Below are positions 7,974 to 16,381 of a stretch of DNA of 64,000 nucleotides, piece after piece. Both the position numbers and the translations under genes were made by a program. The notes beneath the pieces were generated by a model. It saw only the letters and a program-made list of their open reading frames with translations, made no database searches and was not told the origin of the DNA. The stretch comes from Lysinibacillus macroides (lineage in GTDB: Bacteria; Bacillota; Bacilli; Bacillales_A; Planococcaceae): positions 107,939-171,938 of the forward strand of contig NZ_LGCI01000003.1 of assembly GCF_001281525.1 (NCBI RefSeq), read 5' to 3'. Each line of letters opens with the position of its first letter. Positions within the stretch are counted from its first letter, which is position 1.

Positions 7974-8503
7974 CTAATGTTAGCTAGATTATGCTGTAGA
8001 ATTTTCCCTCCAATAATGCCTCACGAAGAGCAATAGTATTTATAGCCATTTAGTCTGTAAGCCGACCTAGCCTCTACTCCTTATTATTTCACTCAATTTG
8101 GATATATTAGATTATTCTCCCTTGCCAATCAGTATTCTAATATCTCTTATGAAAAATATGGTATCACTAGCTCTAAATAATACTCTAATCAATTTTTTAT
8201 CTAGTTTTAAAATTCAGAAAACTGATATCCTGTTTATGAGTTATATGTTCTTAATACCTACTAGAAAATTCAAAGGTTTCGTTTTTTTGGAGACTTTTAA
8301 CTTTTTTTAATTATATTATAGGTCTATAGATTCCACCATGAAATCATTCCATTTTTTAGGTTAATTTTTCTTAACCTTTTGTTATGAAATGGAGCTAGAT
8401 TAAAAAAATAGTGCTCCCTGCACTGTCATGTAATCAAAATGACTGTTAACAAATAATAAGAATCTGCTATATTTCTCGCAGATTCCTTTAACTGTTCATA
8501 TTA
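7974..8503. other. Gene-free A/T-rich stretch between the toxin-like island and the LuxR unit
   Basis: No frame with a start signal. A 70-codon plus-strand frame at 8098 is Leu/Phe-rich with a TTG start and no binding site, and is judged spurious. It contains an inverted repeat at 8357-8376 (AGGTTAA, 6-nt spacer, TTAACCT) and the terminator at 8455-8485. Confidence 0.6.
8455..8485 (-). terminator. Terminator of the LuxR-type regulator gene
   Basis: The minus strand has the 8-bp stem GAATCTGC (from 8485) with a 10-nt loop and GCAGATTC, followed by TTATTATTTG. It lies 19 nt past the stop of the regulator gene. Confidence 0.7.
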
Positions 8504-9556
8504 TTAATCTAATTGGAACCGCGAAAAGATCTTCCATACTAGCTCATTGCGATTCGAAACATTTACTTTTTGAAAAATCATCTTTAAATGATCCTGTACT
8601 GTATAGGTTGAAATATGAAGATTATAGGCAATCTCTTTTGTAGGAATCCCTTTAATAATTTCAAACACCACTTCCTTTTCTCTAGGCGTAAGGTTATAGG
8701 CTGTTATTAAAAAATTTAACATTTCTTTCGGTGATGCTTCATTTATAAATAGAGCAATTTGCTGTTCAAGTTGGCTTGTCAGCATAAGTGATGTATGAAT
8801 AGTAATATAGCCTGTATCCTTGATAGGGACTATTAAAGAAGAACTGCTTTTGTACTTGTCAGCAAGTAGCTTTGCGCATATCGCTTGAATAGGTTTAGGC
8901 ACTTGTATATCAGATAAGCTTTCATGCTTTCTTAGAATGAATAGCAATTCACTAGCCTTGGTATTACTTGAAAGAATTCTTAACTCTTTATCAAAAATAA
9001 TAATACCTTGTTCACCTTCTATAGCTGGAATTCGCTCCTCAATAATATAATGATGGAACTCCTTTAACGCCTCTCCCATGACTGGCATCAGTATTTTTAT
9101 CAGTGCTAGATCTTTATCTTGAAATAAGGGCTGCTCATTTTCAGCCTTTTTGAATAGGGTTAAAAAGCCATAGCATTGCCCTTGATATGTTAATGCAGCT
9201 CGTATTTCATCGCTAAAACCATGGGGGGCTAACACTTCTCTATAACGCAAACTTTGGCTTGTCGAATCACTTAGCCTTCCTAAATACTGACCACTGCATA
9301 CTAAAAATTCATATTTATTTATATCCTCTGTAGCATATTCCAGTTCCATAATCTTATGATGAATAGCCTCTATAGAATGCTCCGTTACAGCACCTACTGA
9401 AAAAAGTGTATGAGCATCCGTTAATGTGCAGCAATAAGCAGCAAAATTTATTTGCTTTCGTAGAGCTTCTATCATCAATTGGCGATATTCAAACGAATTT
9501 TTGCTGTGCTTTAAGCATTGTTCAGATTTTCTTCGCCAGTATTGTGTTTCCTTCAT
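8504..9556 (-). CDS. LuxR-family transcriptional regulator with N-terminal sensor domain
   Basis: About 350 residues. The C-terminal 65 residues are a LuxR/GerE helix-turn-helix: NLTPREKEVVFEIIKGIPTK, then IAYNLHISTYTVQDHLKMIF and NVSNRNEL. The N-terminal 280 residues look like a GAF/PAS-type sensor (FGFLTLF-like strands, then EGEQGIIIFDKELRILSSN). No phosphoacceptor domain is seen, so a small ligand is the likelier signal. ATG 9556 is preferred over TTG 9559, both behind GGGGGAGGTAGG. It is divergent from the importer operon starting at 9668 and is the obvious candidate for its local regulator (inference). Confidence 0.8.
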   Translation of the reverse strand: MKETQYWRRKSEQCLKHSKNSFEYRQLMIEALRKQINFAAYCCTLTDAHTLFSVGAVTEHSIEAIHHKIMELEYATEDINKYEFLVCSGQYLGRLSDSTSQSLRYREVLAPHGFSDEIRAALTYQGQCYGFLTLFKKAENEQPLFQDKDLALIKILMPVMGEALKEFHHYIIEERIPAIEGEQGIIIFDKELRILSSNTKASELLFILRKHESLSDIQVPKPIQAICAKLLADKYKSSSSLIVPIKDTGYITIHTSLMLTSQLEQQIALFINEASPKEMLNFLITAYNLTPREKEVVFEIIKGIPTKEIAYNLHISTYTVQDHLKMIFQKVNVSNRNELVWKIFSRFQLD

Positions 9557-9607
9557 CAAAACCTACCTCCCCCAGAAATATGGGATAGTTCTTTTTTTCC
9601 AAGCCTT

Positions 9608-9628
9608 TATAATTGAGAATAATTCTTA
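9608..9628 (+). promoter_or_regulatory. Promoter -10 box abutting a Fur-box-like palindrome
   Basis: TATAAT at 9608-9613 is a perfect -10 element. TGAGAATAATTCTTA at 9614-9628 matches the 7-1-7 Fur consensus TGATAATNATTATCA at 11 of 14 defined positions and contains the perfect palindrome AGAATAATTCT. Its place next to the -10 box would suit a repressor. No good -35 hexamer is visible, and a LuxR site is an alternative reading. Confidence 0.45.
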
Positions 9629-9667
9629 ATTAAATTGTACAAGAGTTTCACAAGGAGGCATACTATT

Positions 9668-10642
9668 TTGAAGAAGTTTTATTACACATTTTTTATTATC
9701 CTACTAGCCGCTACCCTTATTAGCGGCTGCTCAACGCAGTCATCTCCTGCAACTACTAATGATCAGGATTCAAATGAGCCTCATACTCTCAAGGCAACCA
9801 TTAGTGCTCCAAAATCGCCAGCCATTTTTCCAAGCATCTTGCTGGCACATCAACAAAAGGATATTAAGCTTATCACATGGGAAACAGCAGATACCCTTTT
9901 AGCTCAAATTCAGAAAGAACAAGCTCAATTTATGGCGATGCCTCTTAACATGGGCGCAAATTTATATGCGAAGGGTATGCCCTTACAGCTTATTCAAGTC
10001 AATACATTTGGCTCTATGTTTCTTGTTTCAACCGATGATAATGTTCACGAAATAGAAGATTTAGCACATCAAACGATTTTCGTCCCTAGTCAGGGTGGTC
10101 CGCCGGATATTTTAACAAATTACTTAATCGCTCAACATAATATTCCAGATGTGAAGCTATCCTTTGTCAATATCTCAGAAATCGGTCAACAGCTAGCATC
10201 AGGTGCTATCCAACATGTTGTTATTCCAGAGCCCTTGTTAAGTATCGTACAAGCAAATTTACAGACGGATTTACATATCGTCATCAATTTTGAAGAAGTA
10301 TGGCAGAAACAATTTAATCAACAGCTACCTCAAACCGGGATTTTTGTAAATAAGGCTTGGGCAGCTAGTAACCAACACGCGATTAAACACTTTCAAGCTC
10401 TTTCTGAAACAGGCATTACTGATTTATATCAACAGCCTGATGTTTCCTTGCCTTTATTGAGCGATTTTTTCAAAAGTAATGAAAAAATTATGCAAAGCGC
10501 ATTAGCAAATAGCTCCATACACTTTCAAACTGCTTCACAAGCCCGAAATGATATAGAAGCCTATTTTAAGATTTTACTAGAGATTGCACCTGACTCTATA
10601 GGTGGTGCATTACCTAATGAAGACTTCTATTACAATGAATAG
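9668..10642 (+). CDS. ABC importer substrate-binding lipoprotein (NMT1/SsuA-ThiY type)
   Basis: 324 residues from TTG 9668, chosen because AAGGAGG lies 9 nt upstream; longer starts would include that site. The signal peptide MKKFYYTFFIILLAATLISGC ends in a lipobox (LISGC), so the protein is membrane-anchored outside the cell. The body has NMT1/THI5-like features: GAQ-type pocket strands, MPLQLIQVNTFGSMFLVS, IFVPSQGGPPDILTNYLI, and SGAIQHVVIPEPLLS. Relatives bind aliphatic sulfonates, taurine or thiamine precursors. The ligand here cannot be read from sequence. It is the first gene of a five-gene operon ending at 13818. Confidence 0.85.
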   Translation: MKKFYYTFFIILLAATLISGCSTQSSPATTNDQDSNEPHTLKATISAPKSPAIFPSILLAHQQKDIKLITWETADTLLAQIQKEQAQFMAMPLNMGANLYAKGMPLQLIQVNTFGSMFLVSTDDNVHEIEDLAHQTIFVPSQGGPPDILTNYLIAQHNIPDVKLSFVNISEIGQQLASGAIQHVVIPEPLLSIVQANLQTDLHIVINFEEVWQKQFNQQLPQTGIFVNKAWAASNQHAIKHFQALSETGITDLYQQPDVSLPLLSDFFKSNEKIMQSALANSSIHFQTASQARNDIEAYFKILLEIAPDSIGGALPNEDFYYNE

Positions 10643-11351
10643 TCTACTTCGTTCAGCAGGTAGCATCACCATACTAGTTCTTGCCTGGTTTATATTGGCT
10701 ACTAAATATCCTGATGTCTTATTACCCAGTCCTATTGTAGTTGCTTCTGTTCTATTCAAACTATTAGGAAGCCCTGTATTTTGGTCTTCCTTCTTTATTA
10801 CAGTATTGTCTTTTCTAATGGGGATACTGCTGTCTTTGTTATTGGGTAGTATTTTAGGAATCATAGCAGGTTTATCCAACATGCTACAGGATGTTATAAA
10901 GCCGCTTATTACCTTAGCTCAATCCATCCCTCCCGTTTCGTGGATGTTATTTACTGTTTTATGGTTTGGAGAACAGGGCGGTGCTCAAATCTTTATTGTT
11001 TTCGTCACCTTAGTACCTATTTTTTTCTTTAATGTTATGAAAGGGATACATCAAACACCTCAAGAACTGCTCGAGATGGCCCAATGTTTTAGCGTTTCAC
11101 GAAAGAAAGTGATAAGAGATATTTATTTCTCTCAAATATTACCTTACTTACATTCGGCTCTATTAATAGCAGTTGGAATGGGGTGGAAGACAATTGTCAT
11201 GTCAGAATTAATTGTAGGACATGGGGGAATTGGTCAGCAGCTTAGTCAAGCACGTGTTTTCTTTGATACGCCAACAGTATTTGCTTGGACGGTCATACTT
11301 GCATTGGTTGGTCTTGCTATGGAGATTTTCCTACAAAGATTCATAAAGTGA
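10635..11351 (+). CDS. ABC importer permease (SsuC/ThiX type)
   Basis: 238 residues from ATG 10635, which overlaps the end of the binding-protein gene by 8 nt, so translation is probably coupled. GTG 10602 and ATG 10617 are possible longer starts, and none has a strong binding site. There are about six membrane segments, with the BPD_transp_1 coupling loop visible as ELLEMAQCFSVSRKKVIRDI followed by FSQILPYL. SELIVGHGGIGQQLSQA near the C-terminus is typical of sulfonate/nitrate/taurine permeases. Confidence 0.85.
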   Translation: MNSLLRSAGSITILVLAWFILATKYPDVLLPSPIVVASVLFKLLGSPVFWSSFFITVLSFLMGILLSLLLGSILGIIAGLSNMLQDVIKPLITLAQSIPPVSWMLFTVLWFGEQGGAQIFIVFVTLVPIFFFNVMKGIHQTPQELLEMAQCFSVSRKKVIRDIYFSQILPYLHSALLIAVGMGWKTIVMSELIVGHGGIGQQLSQARVFFDTPTVFAWTVILALVGLAMEIFLQRFIK

Positions 11352-11378
11352 GATTTGAATAGAAAGGAGCCCAGCCTA

Positions 11379-12062
11379 TTGTTAACCATAGAAAATCTAT
11401 CTTTCTCAAGAAATCAAAAGCAGATTTTCCAACAGTTTCATTTACAAATAAGTCCTCATACTGTGACGTGTATTTTAGGCCCTTCAGGTATTGGGAAAAC
11501 AACATTATTGAAGCTTATTGCGAATTTAATTCCACCAGATGCAGGATTAATTAGCTTTCCTATTGACTCACTAGGATATGTTTTTCAAGAGCCTCGACTT
11601 CTTCCTAGTCTTACTGTATTTGAAAATATTGCGTGGGTGGGCGAGGCGGTAGCTGAAGAAAGAATAGATCAATTACTGGAAATTGCAGGTCTTTATCATG
11701 CTAAAACACACTATCCACATCAATTAAGTGGCGGTATGAGGCAGCGTGTCTCTCTTGTTCGGGCAATGGTCAACCAGCCAGCACTTTTACTAATGGATGA
11801 ACCATTCCAGTCATTAGATATTCATCTAAAACAGGAAATGCTGCAATTAGTGCATACACTTTGGTTGGACTATCAGCCCACAGTTATATTAGTTACACAT
11901 GATTTAAATGAGGCTCTTTATCTTGGACAACGAATACTTATTTTAAGTAACGGCCCAATACAAATAGTAGGTGACTTCACAAGACACTCAGCAACCTTTC
12001 ATAAGGATGATTGCTTAAAGATGAAGGAGTTACTCTCCTCATCTATTCCCCTCAAAATTTAG
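11379..12062 (+). CDS. ABC importer ATP-binding protein (SsuB/ThiZ type)
   Basis: 227 residues from TTG 11379 behind AAAGGAG with a 9-nt spacer; the longer frame from 11355 would contain that site. Walker A is GPSGIGKTTLLK, the Q-loop is VFQEPRLLP, the signature is LSGGMRQRVSL, Walker B is ALLLMDEPFQSLD, and the switch His is in VTHDLNEA. It drives the importer formed with the two preceding genes. Confidence 0.9.
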   Translation: MLTIENLSFSRNQKQIFQQFHLQISPHTVTCILGPSGIGKTTLLKLIANLIPPDAGLISFPIDSLGYVFQEPRLLPSLTVFENIAWVGEAVAEERIDQLLEIAGLYHAKTHYPHQLSGGMRQRVSLVRAMVNQPALLLMDEPFQSLDIHLKQEMLQLVHTLWLDYQPTVILVTHDLNEALYLGQRILILSNGPIQIVGDFTRHSATFHKDDCLKMKELLSSSIPLKI

Positions 12063-12073
12063 GAGGCATTTTA

Positions 12074-12778
12074 ATGAACAAATCATTACACAACTGGGAC
12101 AATCCTTCTGTCTCTACGTATCAACAATCCATTCGTCAAAAAATTATTGGCTACGACCTTATTTATGACATGATGGCAAATATAATTGATAACTTTCCTA
12201 CTACGCACAAAATTTTAGTAGTAGGGGCCGGTGGTGGACAGGAATTATTAACATTAGGTAAATCATTTCCTTCTGTTCATTTCACGGCAGTTGATACATC
12301 CAAAGTAATGCTAGAGATAGCTGCTAAACAGATTGATTCCCTACCATATGCACTTACTATCGAATGGCTTGAAAGAAATTTATTGAGCTTGAACAGTAAA
12401 GAACTGTTTGATGTAGCTACCTGTCATTTAGTTTTACATTTTATGAAGGATCTTGATCAAAAAAGAGACATGCTACAAAAAATAGCTGATAGCTTGAACC
12501 ACAATGGCGTGTTATTTATTTCATCGATAAATACTGATTTATCTTCTCAAACGTTCAAACAGGAGCTTTACTATTGGCGAAGTTCCATGCTCCATAACGG
12601 AATAAGCGAGGATCATTGGCAACGCTTTGAACAATCCTTTAGCACGACAACCCATCCGATTACTCTTGAGTTGCTTATTAATTTACTGAAAGAGGCTGGC
12701 TTTACAACAATCTTTCCCTATTTTAAAACACATATGATTGACGCTTTAGTCGCTATTAAGGGAGAAACTACTATATGA
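12074..12778 (+). CDS. Class I SAM-dependent methyltransferase
   Basis: 234 residues from ATG 12074, behind AGGAGG with a 9-nt spacer. The SAM-binding motif I is ILVVGAGGGQELLTLG (about residues 45-60), followed by the acidic strand HFTAVDTSKVMLEIA and motif LFDVATCHLVLHFM. The substrate is not evident. It is embedded in the importer operon and overlaps the next gene by 4 nt (ATGA), so it probably acts on the imported compound or on a product of the next enzyme (inference). Confidence 0.85.
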   Translation: MNKSLHNWDNPSVSTYQQSIRQKIIGYDLIYDMMANIIDNFPTTHKILVVGAGGGQELLTLGKSFPSVHFTAVDTSKVMLEIAAKQIDSLPYALTIEWLERNLLSLNSKELFDVATCHLVLHFMKDLDQKRDMLQKIADSLNHNGVLFISSINTDLSSQTFKQELYYWRSSMLHNGISEDHWQRFEQSFSTTTHPITLELLINLLKEAGFTTIFPYFKTHMIDALVAIKGETTI

Positions 12779-13818
12779 AAAATGGGAATATCTTAATTAT
12801 CGGAGGCTATGGTGAAGTGGGAGGGAAAATTGCAAAATTATTGTTGCAAAGCTATCCCAACAGAATATGGATTGCCGGTAGAAATATAGATAAGGCTAGA
12901 CAATTCTGTATCCAACAGGATCGTCTTGCAATGCCTATACAAATGGATGTATCAAAAAAAGTGCACCCAGAGCAATTAGAAAGCGTAGCACTGGTCATTA
13001 TGTGCTTAGAGCAAAAAGATACTGCATTTGTACAGCTCTGCTTAAAGAAAGGGATTATGTATATTGATATTACTGCAAGCTATACCTTCCTAAAAAAATT
13101 AGAGGAGCTTCATCCACTAGCTGCACAGAATCATGCGACAGCCGTATTTAGTGTTGGCATGGCTCCAGGATTGACCAATTTAATGGCCATGCACGCTGCA
13201 AAGCAATTATCCACCTTAGAGAAGCTGCATATTTCAATCCTAATCGGGGCAGGCGCTATACATGGCACCGCAGCAATTCTTTGGATATTGCATCAGTTAA
13301 ATCAACCGTTTAGTAGCTACAACAATCAGAGCGTTGCTAATTTTACTAATAAGAGAACTGTGCAATTTAAGAAGATTGGAAAGTGTAGTGTATATCAATT
13401 TAATTTCTCTGACCAGCATACATTAACAAAGCATTTTCCTTCTATTCCTATCGAAACAAGATTAGGCTTTGATGTAGAGTCGCTCAATCGATTCGTATCC
13501 TTTTTACAAAAAAGTAGAATTGCTTACTTATTAAAATTTAACCGTATCCAAACCTTGCTCGCTTCACTTATTCAAAAAGTTAAAATTGGTTCAGATGTGT
13601 GTGGCATACAAATAGAAGCTATTGGGAAAAAACATCACAAAGAAGCAAGTTATACATTAGACTTTCTTGAACGCGATGAATCTCTCGTAACAGCGAAAGT
13701 TGCAGCATTTGTTGTGAAAGAACTCCTTAGCAACAAACATCCAGCAGGAGCCTATCATATTGAGGAGCTATTTACATTAGAGAGCTTACAGGCTCAATTC
13801 GAAATGTCCATTCAATAA
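12775..13818 (+). CDS. Saccharopine-dehydrogenase-like NAD(P)-binding protein
   Basis: 347 residues. The N-terminal dinucleotide fold is ILIIGGYGEVGGKIAKLL, followed by IWIAGRNIDKARQF and VALVIMCLEQKDTAFVQLCL, which match the saccharopine dehydrogenase / homospermidine synthase group. VFSVGMAPGLTNLMAMHAAK is the usual mid-domain motif. Real members reduce or oxidise amino-acid imines or opines. Whether this protein is catalytic, and on what, is unknown. It ends the operon; a hairpin terminator follows. Confidence 0.75.
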   Translation: MKNGNILIIGGYGEVGGKIAKLLLQSYPNRIWIAGRNIDKARQFCIQQDRLAMPIQMDVSKKVHPEQLESVALVIMCLEQKDTAFVQLCLKKGIMYIDITASYTFLKKLEELHPLAAQNHATAVFSVGMAPGLTNLMAMHAAKQLSTLEKLHISILIGAGAIHGTAAILWILHQLNQPFSSYNNQSVANFTNKRTVQFKKIGKCSVYQFNFSDQHTLTKHFPSIPIETRLGFDVESLNRFVSFLQKSRIAYLLKFNRIQTLLASLIQKVKIGSDVCGIQIEAIGKKHHKEASYTLDFLERDESLVTAKVAAFVVKELLSNKHPAGAYHIEELFTLESLQAQFEMSIQ

Positions 13819-13820
13819 AA

Positions 13821-13870
13821 AAGACATTTAGCACTTTCCTATACGGGGTAGCTAAATGCCTTTTATTTTT
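13821..13870. terminator. Bidirectional terminator between convergent operons
   Basis: CATTTAGC (13825-13832) pairs with GCTAAATG (13851-13858). The stem is flanked by AAAAAAG on the left and CCTTTTATTTTT on the right, so it can act for the plus-strand operon and for the minus-strand amino acid importer operon. Confidence 0.8.
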
Positions 13871-14592
13871 TATAATACCTTTTCTAAAAAATCCTTCGCA
13901 CGCTGTGTTGATGGCGCTGTAAAAAACTGCTCTGGTGAAGCATCTTCAATAAGCTTGCCGCCATCAAGGAAAAGAATACGATCAGCAACCTCACGAGCAA
14001 AGCCCATTTCATGTGTCACAATCAACATGGTCATACCAGAATCTGCGAGGTTTTTCATTACAGCCAATACCTCTTTCACCATTTCAGGGTCAAGTGCCGA
14101 TGTAGGCTCATCAAATAATATAACTTTAGGGTCCATGGCAAGTGCTCGCGCAATGGCAACACGCTGCTTTTGTCCCCCCGATAAGCGATTTGGATATTCT
14201 TGACGCTTCTCAAACAGACCTACTTTCTTCAGTAACTCTTCTGCCTTATTGACAGCAGTAGCCTTATCCATACCCTTTACGTTAATTGGCGCATATGTTA
14301 AATTTTCAAGCACTGTTTTATGAGGGAAAAGATGAAAATGCTGAAATACCATCCCTACTTCTTCACGTATTTTCATAATATTTGTCCCTTTATCTGTTAG
14401 GACATCCCCTGCAATCGTTACCTTTCCACTTGTCGGAGTTTCCAATAAGTTTAAGCAACGAAGAAATGTCGATTTACCTGATCCTGAAGGTCCAATAATA
14501 GCAATTACTTCTTTTTCTTTAACCTCAGTTGAAATGCCTTTTAATACTTCATTCTGTCCATAAGATTTATGTAAATCTTCAATTTTAATCAC
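13870..14592 (-). CDS. Polar amino acid ABC importer, ATP-binding protein (GlnQ/ArtM type)
   Basis: 240 residues, the usual length. Walker A is [12 protein letters not shown], signature [11 protein letters not shown], Walker [15 protein letters not shown], and the switch VTHEMGFA is diagnostic of the polar amino acid subfamily. The GTG start at 14592 overlaps the permease gene by 8 nt. It powers the importer with the two genes upstream. Specificity (Gln, Arg, His or cystine) cannot be told. Confidence 0.92.
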   Translation of the reverse strand: MIKIEDLHKSYGQNEVLKGISTEVKEKEVIAIIGPSGSGKSTFLRCLNLLETPTSGKVTIAGDVLTDKGTNIMKIREEVGMVFQHFHLFPHKTVLENLTYAPINVKGMDKATAVNKAEELLKKVGLFEKRQEYPNRLSGGQKQRVAIARALAMDPKVILFDEPTSALDPEMVKEVLAVMKNLADSGMTMLIVTHEMGFAREVADRILFLDGGKLIEDASPEQFFTAPSTQRAKDFLEKVL

Positions 14593-15244
14593 TTTTTCTC
14601 ATTCCTTTCTCGATTCGTTTACCAAGGAACGTTAAAACAAGCGTCATGATGTAATAGATTACTCCTGCAAAAAGTAATGGCTCAAGATAACGATATGTCG
14701 AACCCCCTACAATGTAGGCACGACGCATAATATCTAATGCACTGATTACTGTCACAACTGCCGTTTCTTTATTTAATGTAATAAATTCGTTTACTAAGGA
14801 TGGTAAAATATTTTTTACTGCTTGTGGAATAATAATATCCTTCATCATTTTTGCATATGGAATACCCAGTGCTTGTGCCGCTTCCATTTGTCCTTTATCA
14901 ACTGCATTGATACCCGCACGGATAATCTCTGAAATATATGCACCTGAGTTTAAACCAAAAGCAATAATAGCCGTTGGAATGGGTTCAATTTGAATATCTA
15001 GTAATTGTGGTACTGCATAATAAATAATTAGTAATTGTAATACAAGAGGTGTACCACGGAAAATCGACGTATAGAAATCAGCAAACCAACGTAAAAAATT
15101 CACTTTACCAATTTTACATAATGCTAAAAGTATACCTACGATAAAACCAATGATGGATGCACCGATTGCAATTTGAAGTGTAACACCTATCCCTTTTAAA
15201 ATATAAGGAATAGAGGGAACGATAGCTGTAAAATCTAAATTCAC
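14585..15244 (-). CDS. Polar amino acid ABC importer, permease
   Basis: 219 residues with about five membrane segments and the HisM/GlnP-type loop [19 protein letters not shown] (EAAxxxGxxxxxxxxxIxxPQ), then INEF-like [20 protein letters not shown]. The start is GTG 15244 behind AAAGGAGG with a 7-nt spacer. It lies 76 nt after the binding-protein gene, with a hairpin between them. Confidence 0.92.
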   Translation of the reverse strand: MNLDFTAIVPSIPYILKGIGVTLQIAIGASIIGFIVGILLALCKIGKVNFLRWFADFYTSIFRGTPLVLQLLIIYYAVPQLLDIQIEPIPTAIIAFGLNSGAYISEIIRAGINAVDKGQMEAAQALGIPYAKMMKDIIIPQAVKNILPSLVNEFITLNKETAVVTVISALDIMRRAYIVGGSTYRYLEPLLFAGVIYYIMTLVLTFLGKRIEKGMRKSD

Positions 15245-15284
15245 AGCGCTTCCTCCTTTCTTTTAATAGAAATGAAAAGCACAA

Positions 15285-15311
15285 GCGATAGCCCAAAAGT
15301 AGAGCTATCGC
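15285..15311 (-). terminator. Hairpin between binding-protein and permease genes (partial terminator)
   Basis: A perfect 8-bp stem, GCGATAGC/GCTATCGC, with an 11-nt loop, followed on the minus strand by TTGTGCTTTT. The weak T-tract suggests partial termination or mRNA 3' end protection, a usual way to make more binding protein than permease. Confidence 0.65.
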
Positions 15312-15320
15312 ACGCAATTA

Positions 15321-16118
15321 TTATTCAACTTTTTCTAACCATTTTTCTTCTAGCTCTTGGATTTTGCCTTCTTCTGCTAGCTCTTTTAAAGCTTTGTTCA
15401 TTTTATCTTTCAAATCGCTTCCTTTTGGAACAGCGATCGCTTTAAAATCTTCAGGCTGTTCTTCCACAGGGAAAGCTACTAGTTGATCATTTGTTTTTAA
15501 ATAGCCTTTCGCAACGCCACCCTCTAAAATACCTGCATCTAAACGTTTAGACATCATATCTTGAATAATTTCCGGGATTCGCGTACGCCCTTCTACTGTG
15601 ACATCAATCTTCTTCGCAATTTCATTACCTAGATTTTCTTGAATAGATGCTGTCTGTACACCAACTTTTTTACCAGCTAGATCAGCTTCTTTTTTTATGC
15701 CGCTATCCTTTTTCACAATAATTACTTGCTCTGTTTCATTGTATTTATCAGAGAAGTCAACCACTTTCTCACGCTCTGAGTTTGGCGTCATACCAGAAAT
15801 AACAACATCAACTTTACCTGCCTGTAAAGCTGGTACTAGACTGTTGAAGTCCATATCTTGGACCTGCATTTCAACGCCGATTTTTTCTCCAACTAGTTTA
15901 ATTAAATCAATATCAAATCCAATAATTTCTTCGCCTTTTGCTGCATCCACATATTCAAATGGTGCATAATCTGCTGAAGTACCAACTTTTAATACTGTTT
16001 TGCCCTCTATAGTATCAGTGCTCGAACCTGAATTACTTGCACTATCGTCTTTTGTGCCACATGCCGCAAGGGCCCCTATAATGACTACAAGCATCATTAT
16101 GAATATCTTATTTTTCAT
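15321..16118 (-). CDS. Polar amino acid ABC importer, substrate-binding lipoprotein
   Basis: 265 residues from ATG 16118, behind AAAAGGAG with an 11-nt spacer; the GTG at 16130 would overlap that site. The signal peptide ends in the lipobox ALAAC. The mature part is a bacterial extracellular SBP family 3 protein: LKVGTSADYAPFEY, IGFDIDLIKLVGEKIGV, MDFNSLVPALQAGKVDVVIS and GMTPNSEREKVVDFSDKY. It is the first and probably most abundant product of the importer operon. Upstream, at 16193-16210, is an inverted repeat (TATTC, 8 nt, GAATA) with some likeness to an arginine-repressor box; that link is tentative. Confidence 0.92.
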   Translation of the reverse strand: MKNKIFIMMLVVIIGALAACGTKDDSASNSGSSTDTIEGKTVLKVGTSADYAPFEYVDAAKGEEIIGFDIDLIKLVGEKIGVEMQVQDMDFNSLVPALQAGKVDVVISGMTPNSEREKVVDFSDKYNETEQVIIVKKDSGIKKEADLAGKKVGVQTASIQENLGNEIAKKIDVTVEGRTRIPEIIQDMMSKRLDAGILEGGVAKGYLKTNDQLVAFPVEEQPEDFKAIAVPKGSDLKDKMNKALKELAEEGKIQELEEKWLEKVE

Positions 16119-16324
16119 AATTTTATTCACTCCTTTTATTTACTATTTATTGTGTATGAGTCTACAATTCTCGAATATACTTGATGGATATTTATTCATA
16201 TTTAAGAATAAAAAATCTATCTGCTAATTAAGATATACTCTTTTGAAATAATAATCAAGCTAAATATTAAAATTTTTAACGAAATATTATACGCAGAATC
16301 TTCTAATAAATCAATTTTTTAAAC

Positions 16325-16352
16325 TAAAAAATAGCATATGAAAGATATGCTA
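16325..16352 (-). terminator. Terminator of the SLH surface-protein gene
   Basis: The minus strand has AGCATAT, 5-nt loop, ATATGCT followed by ATTTTTTAG, about 30 nt past the stop at 16382. Confidence 0.8.
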
Positions 16353-16381
16353 CCATATCACTCATATGCCATTCAAAATGG

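Noticed and set aside
8098-8310. 70-codon plus-strand frame in the gene-free stretch
   Set aside because: TTG start with no ribosome site, Leu/Phe/Ile-rich composition of A/T-rich noncoding DNA, no relation to neighbours.
10610-10882. 90-codon minus-strand frame over the permease gene
   Set aside because: Antisense to well-supported membrane coding sequence, no binding site.
16193-16210. TATTC-N8-GAATA as an arginine-repressor box
   Set aside because: Five-bp arms in A/T-rich DNA; mentioned with the binding-protein gene only, not called as a site.
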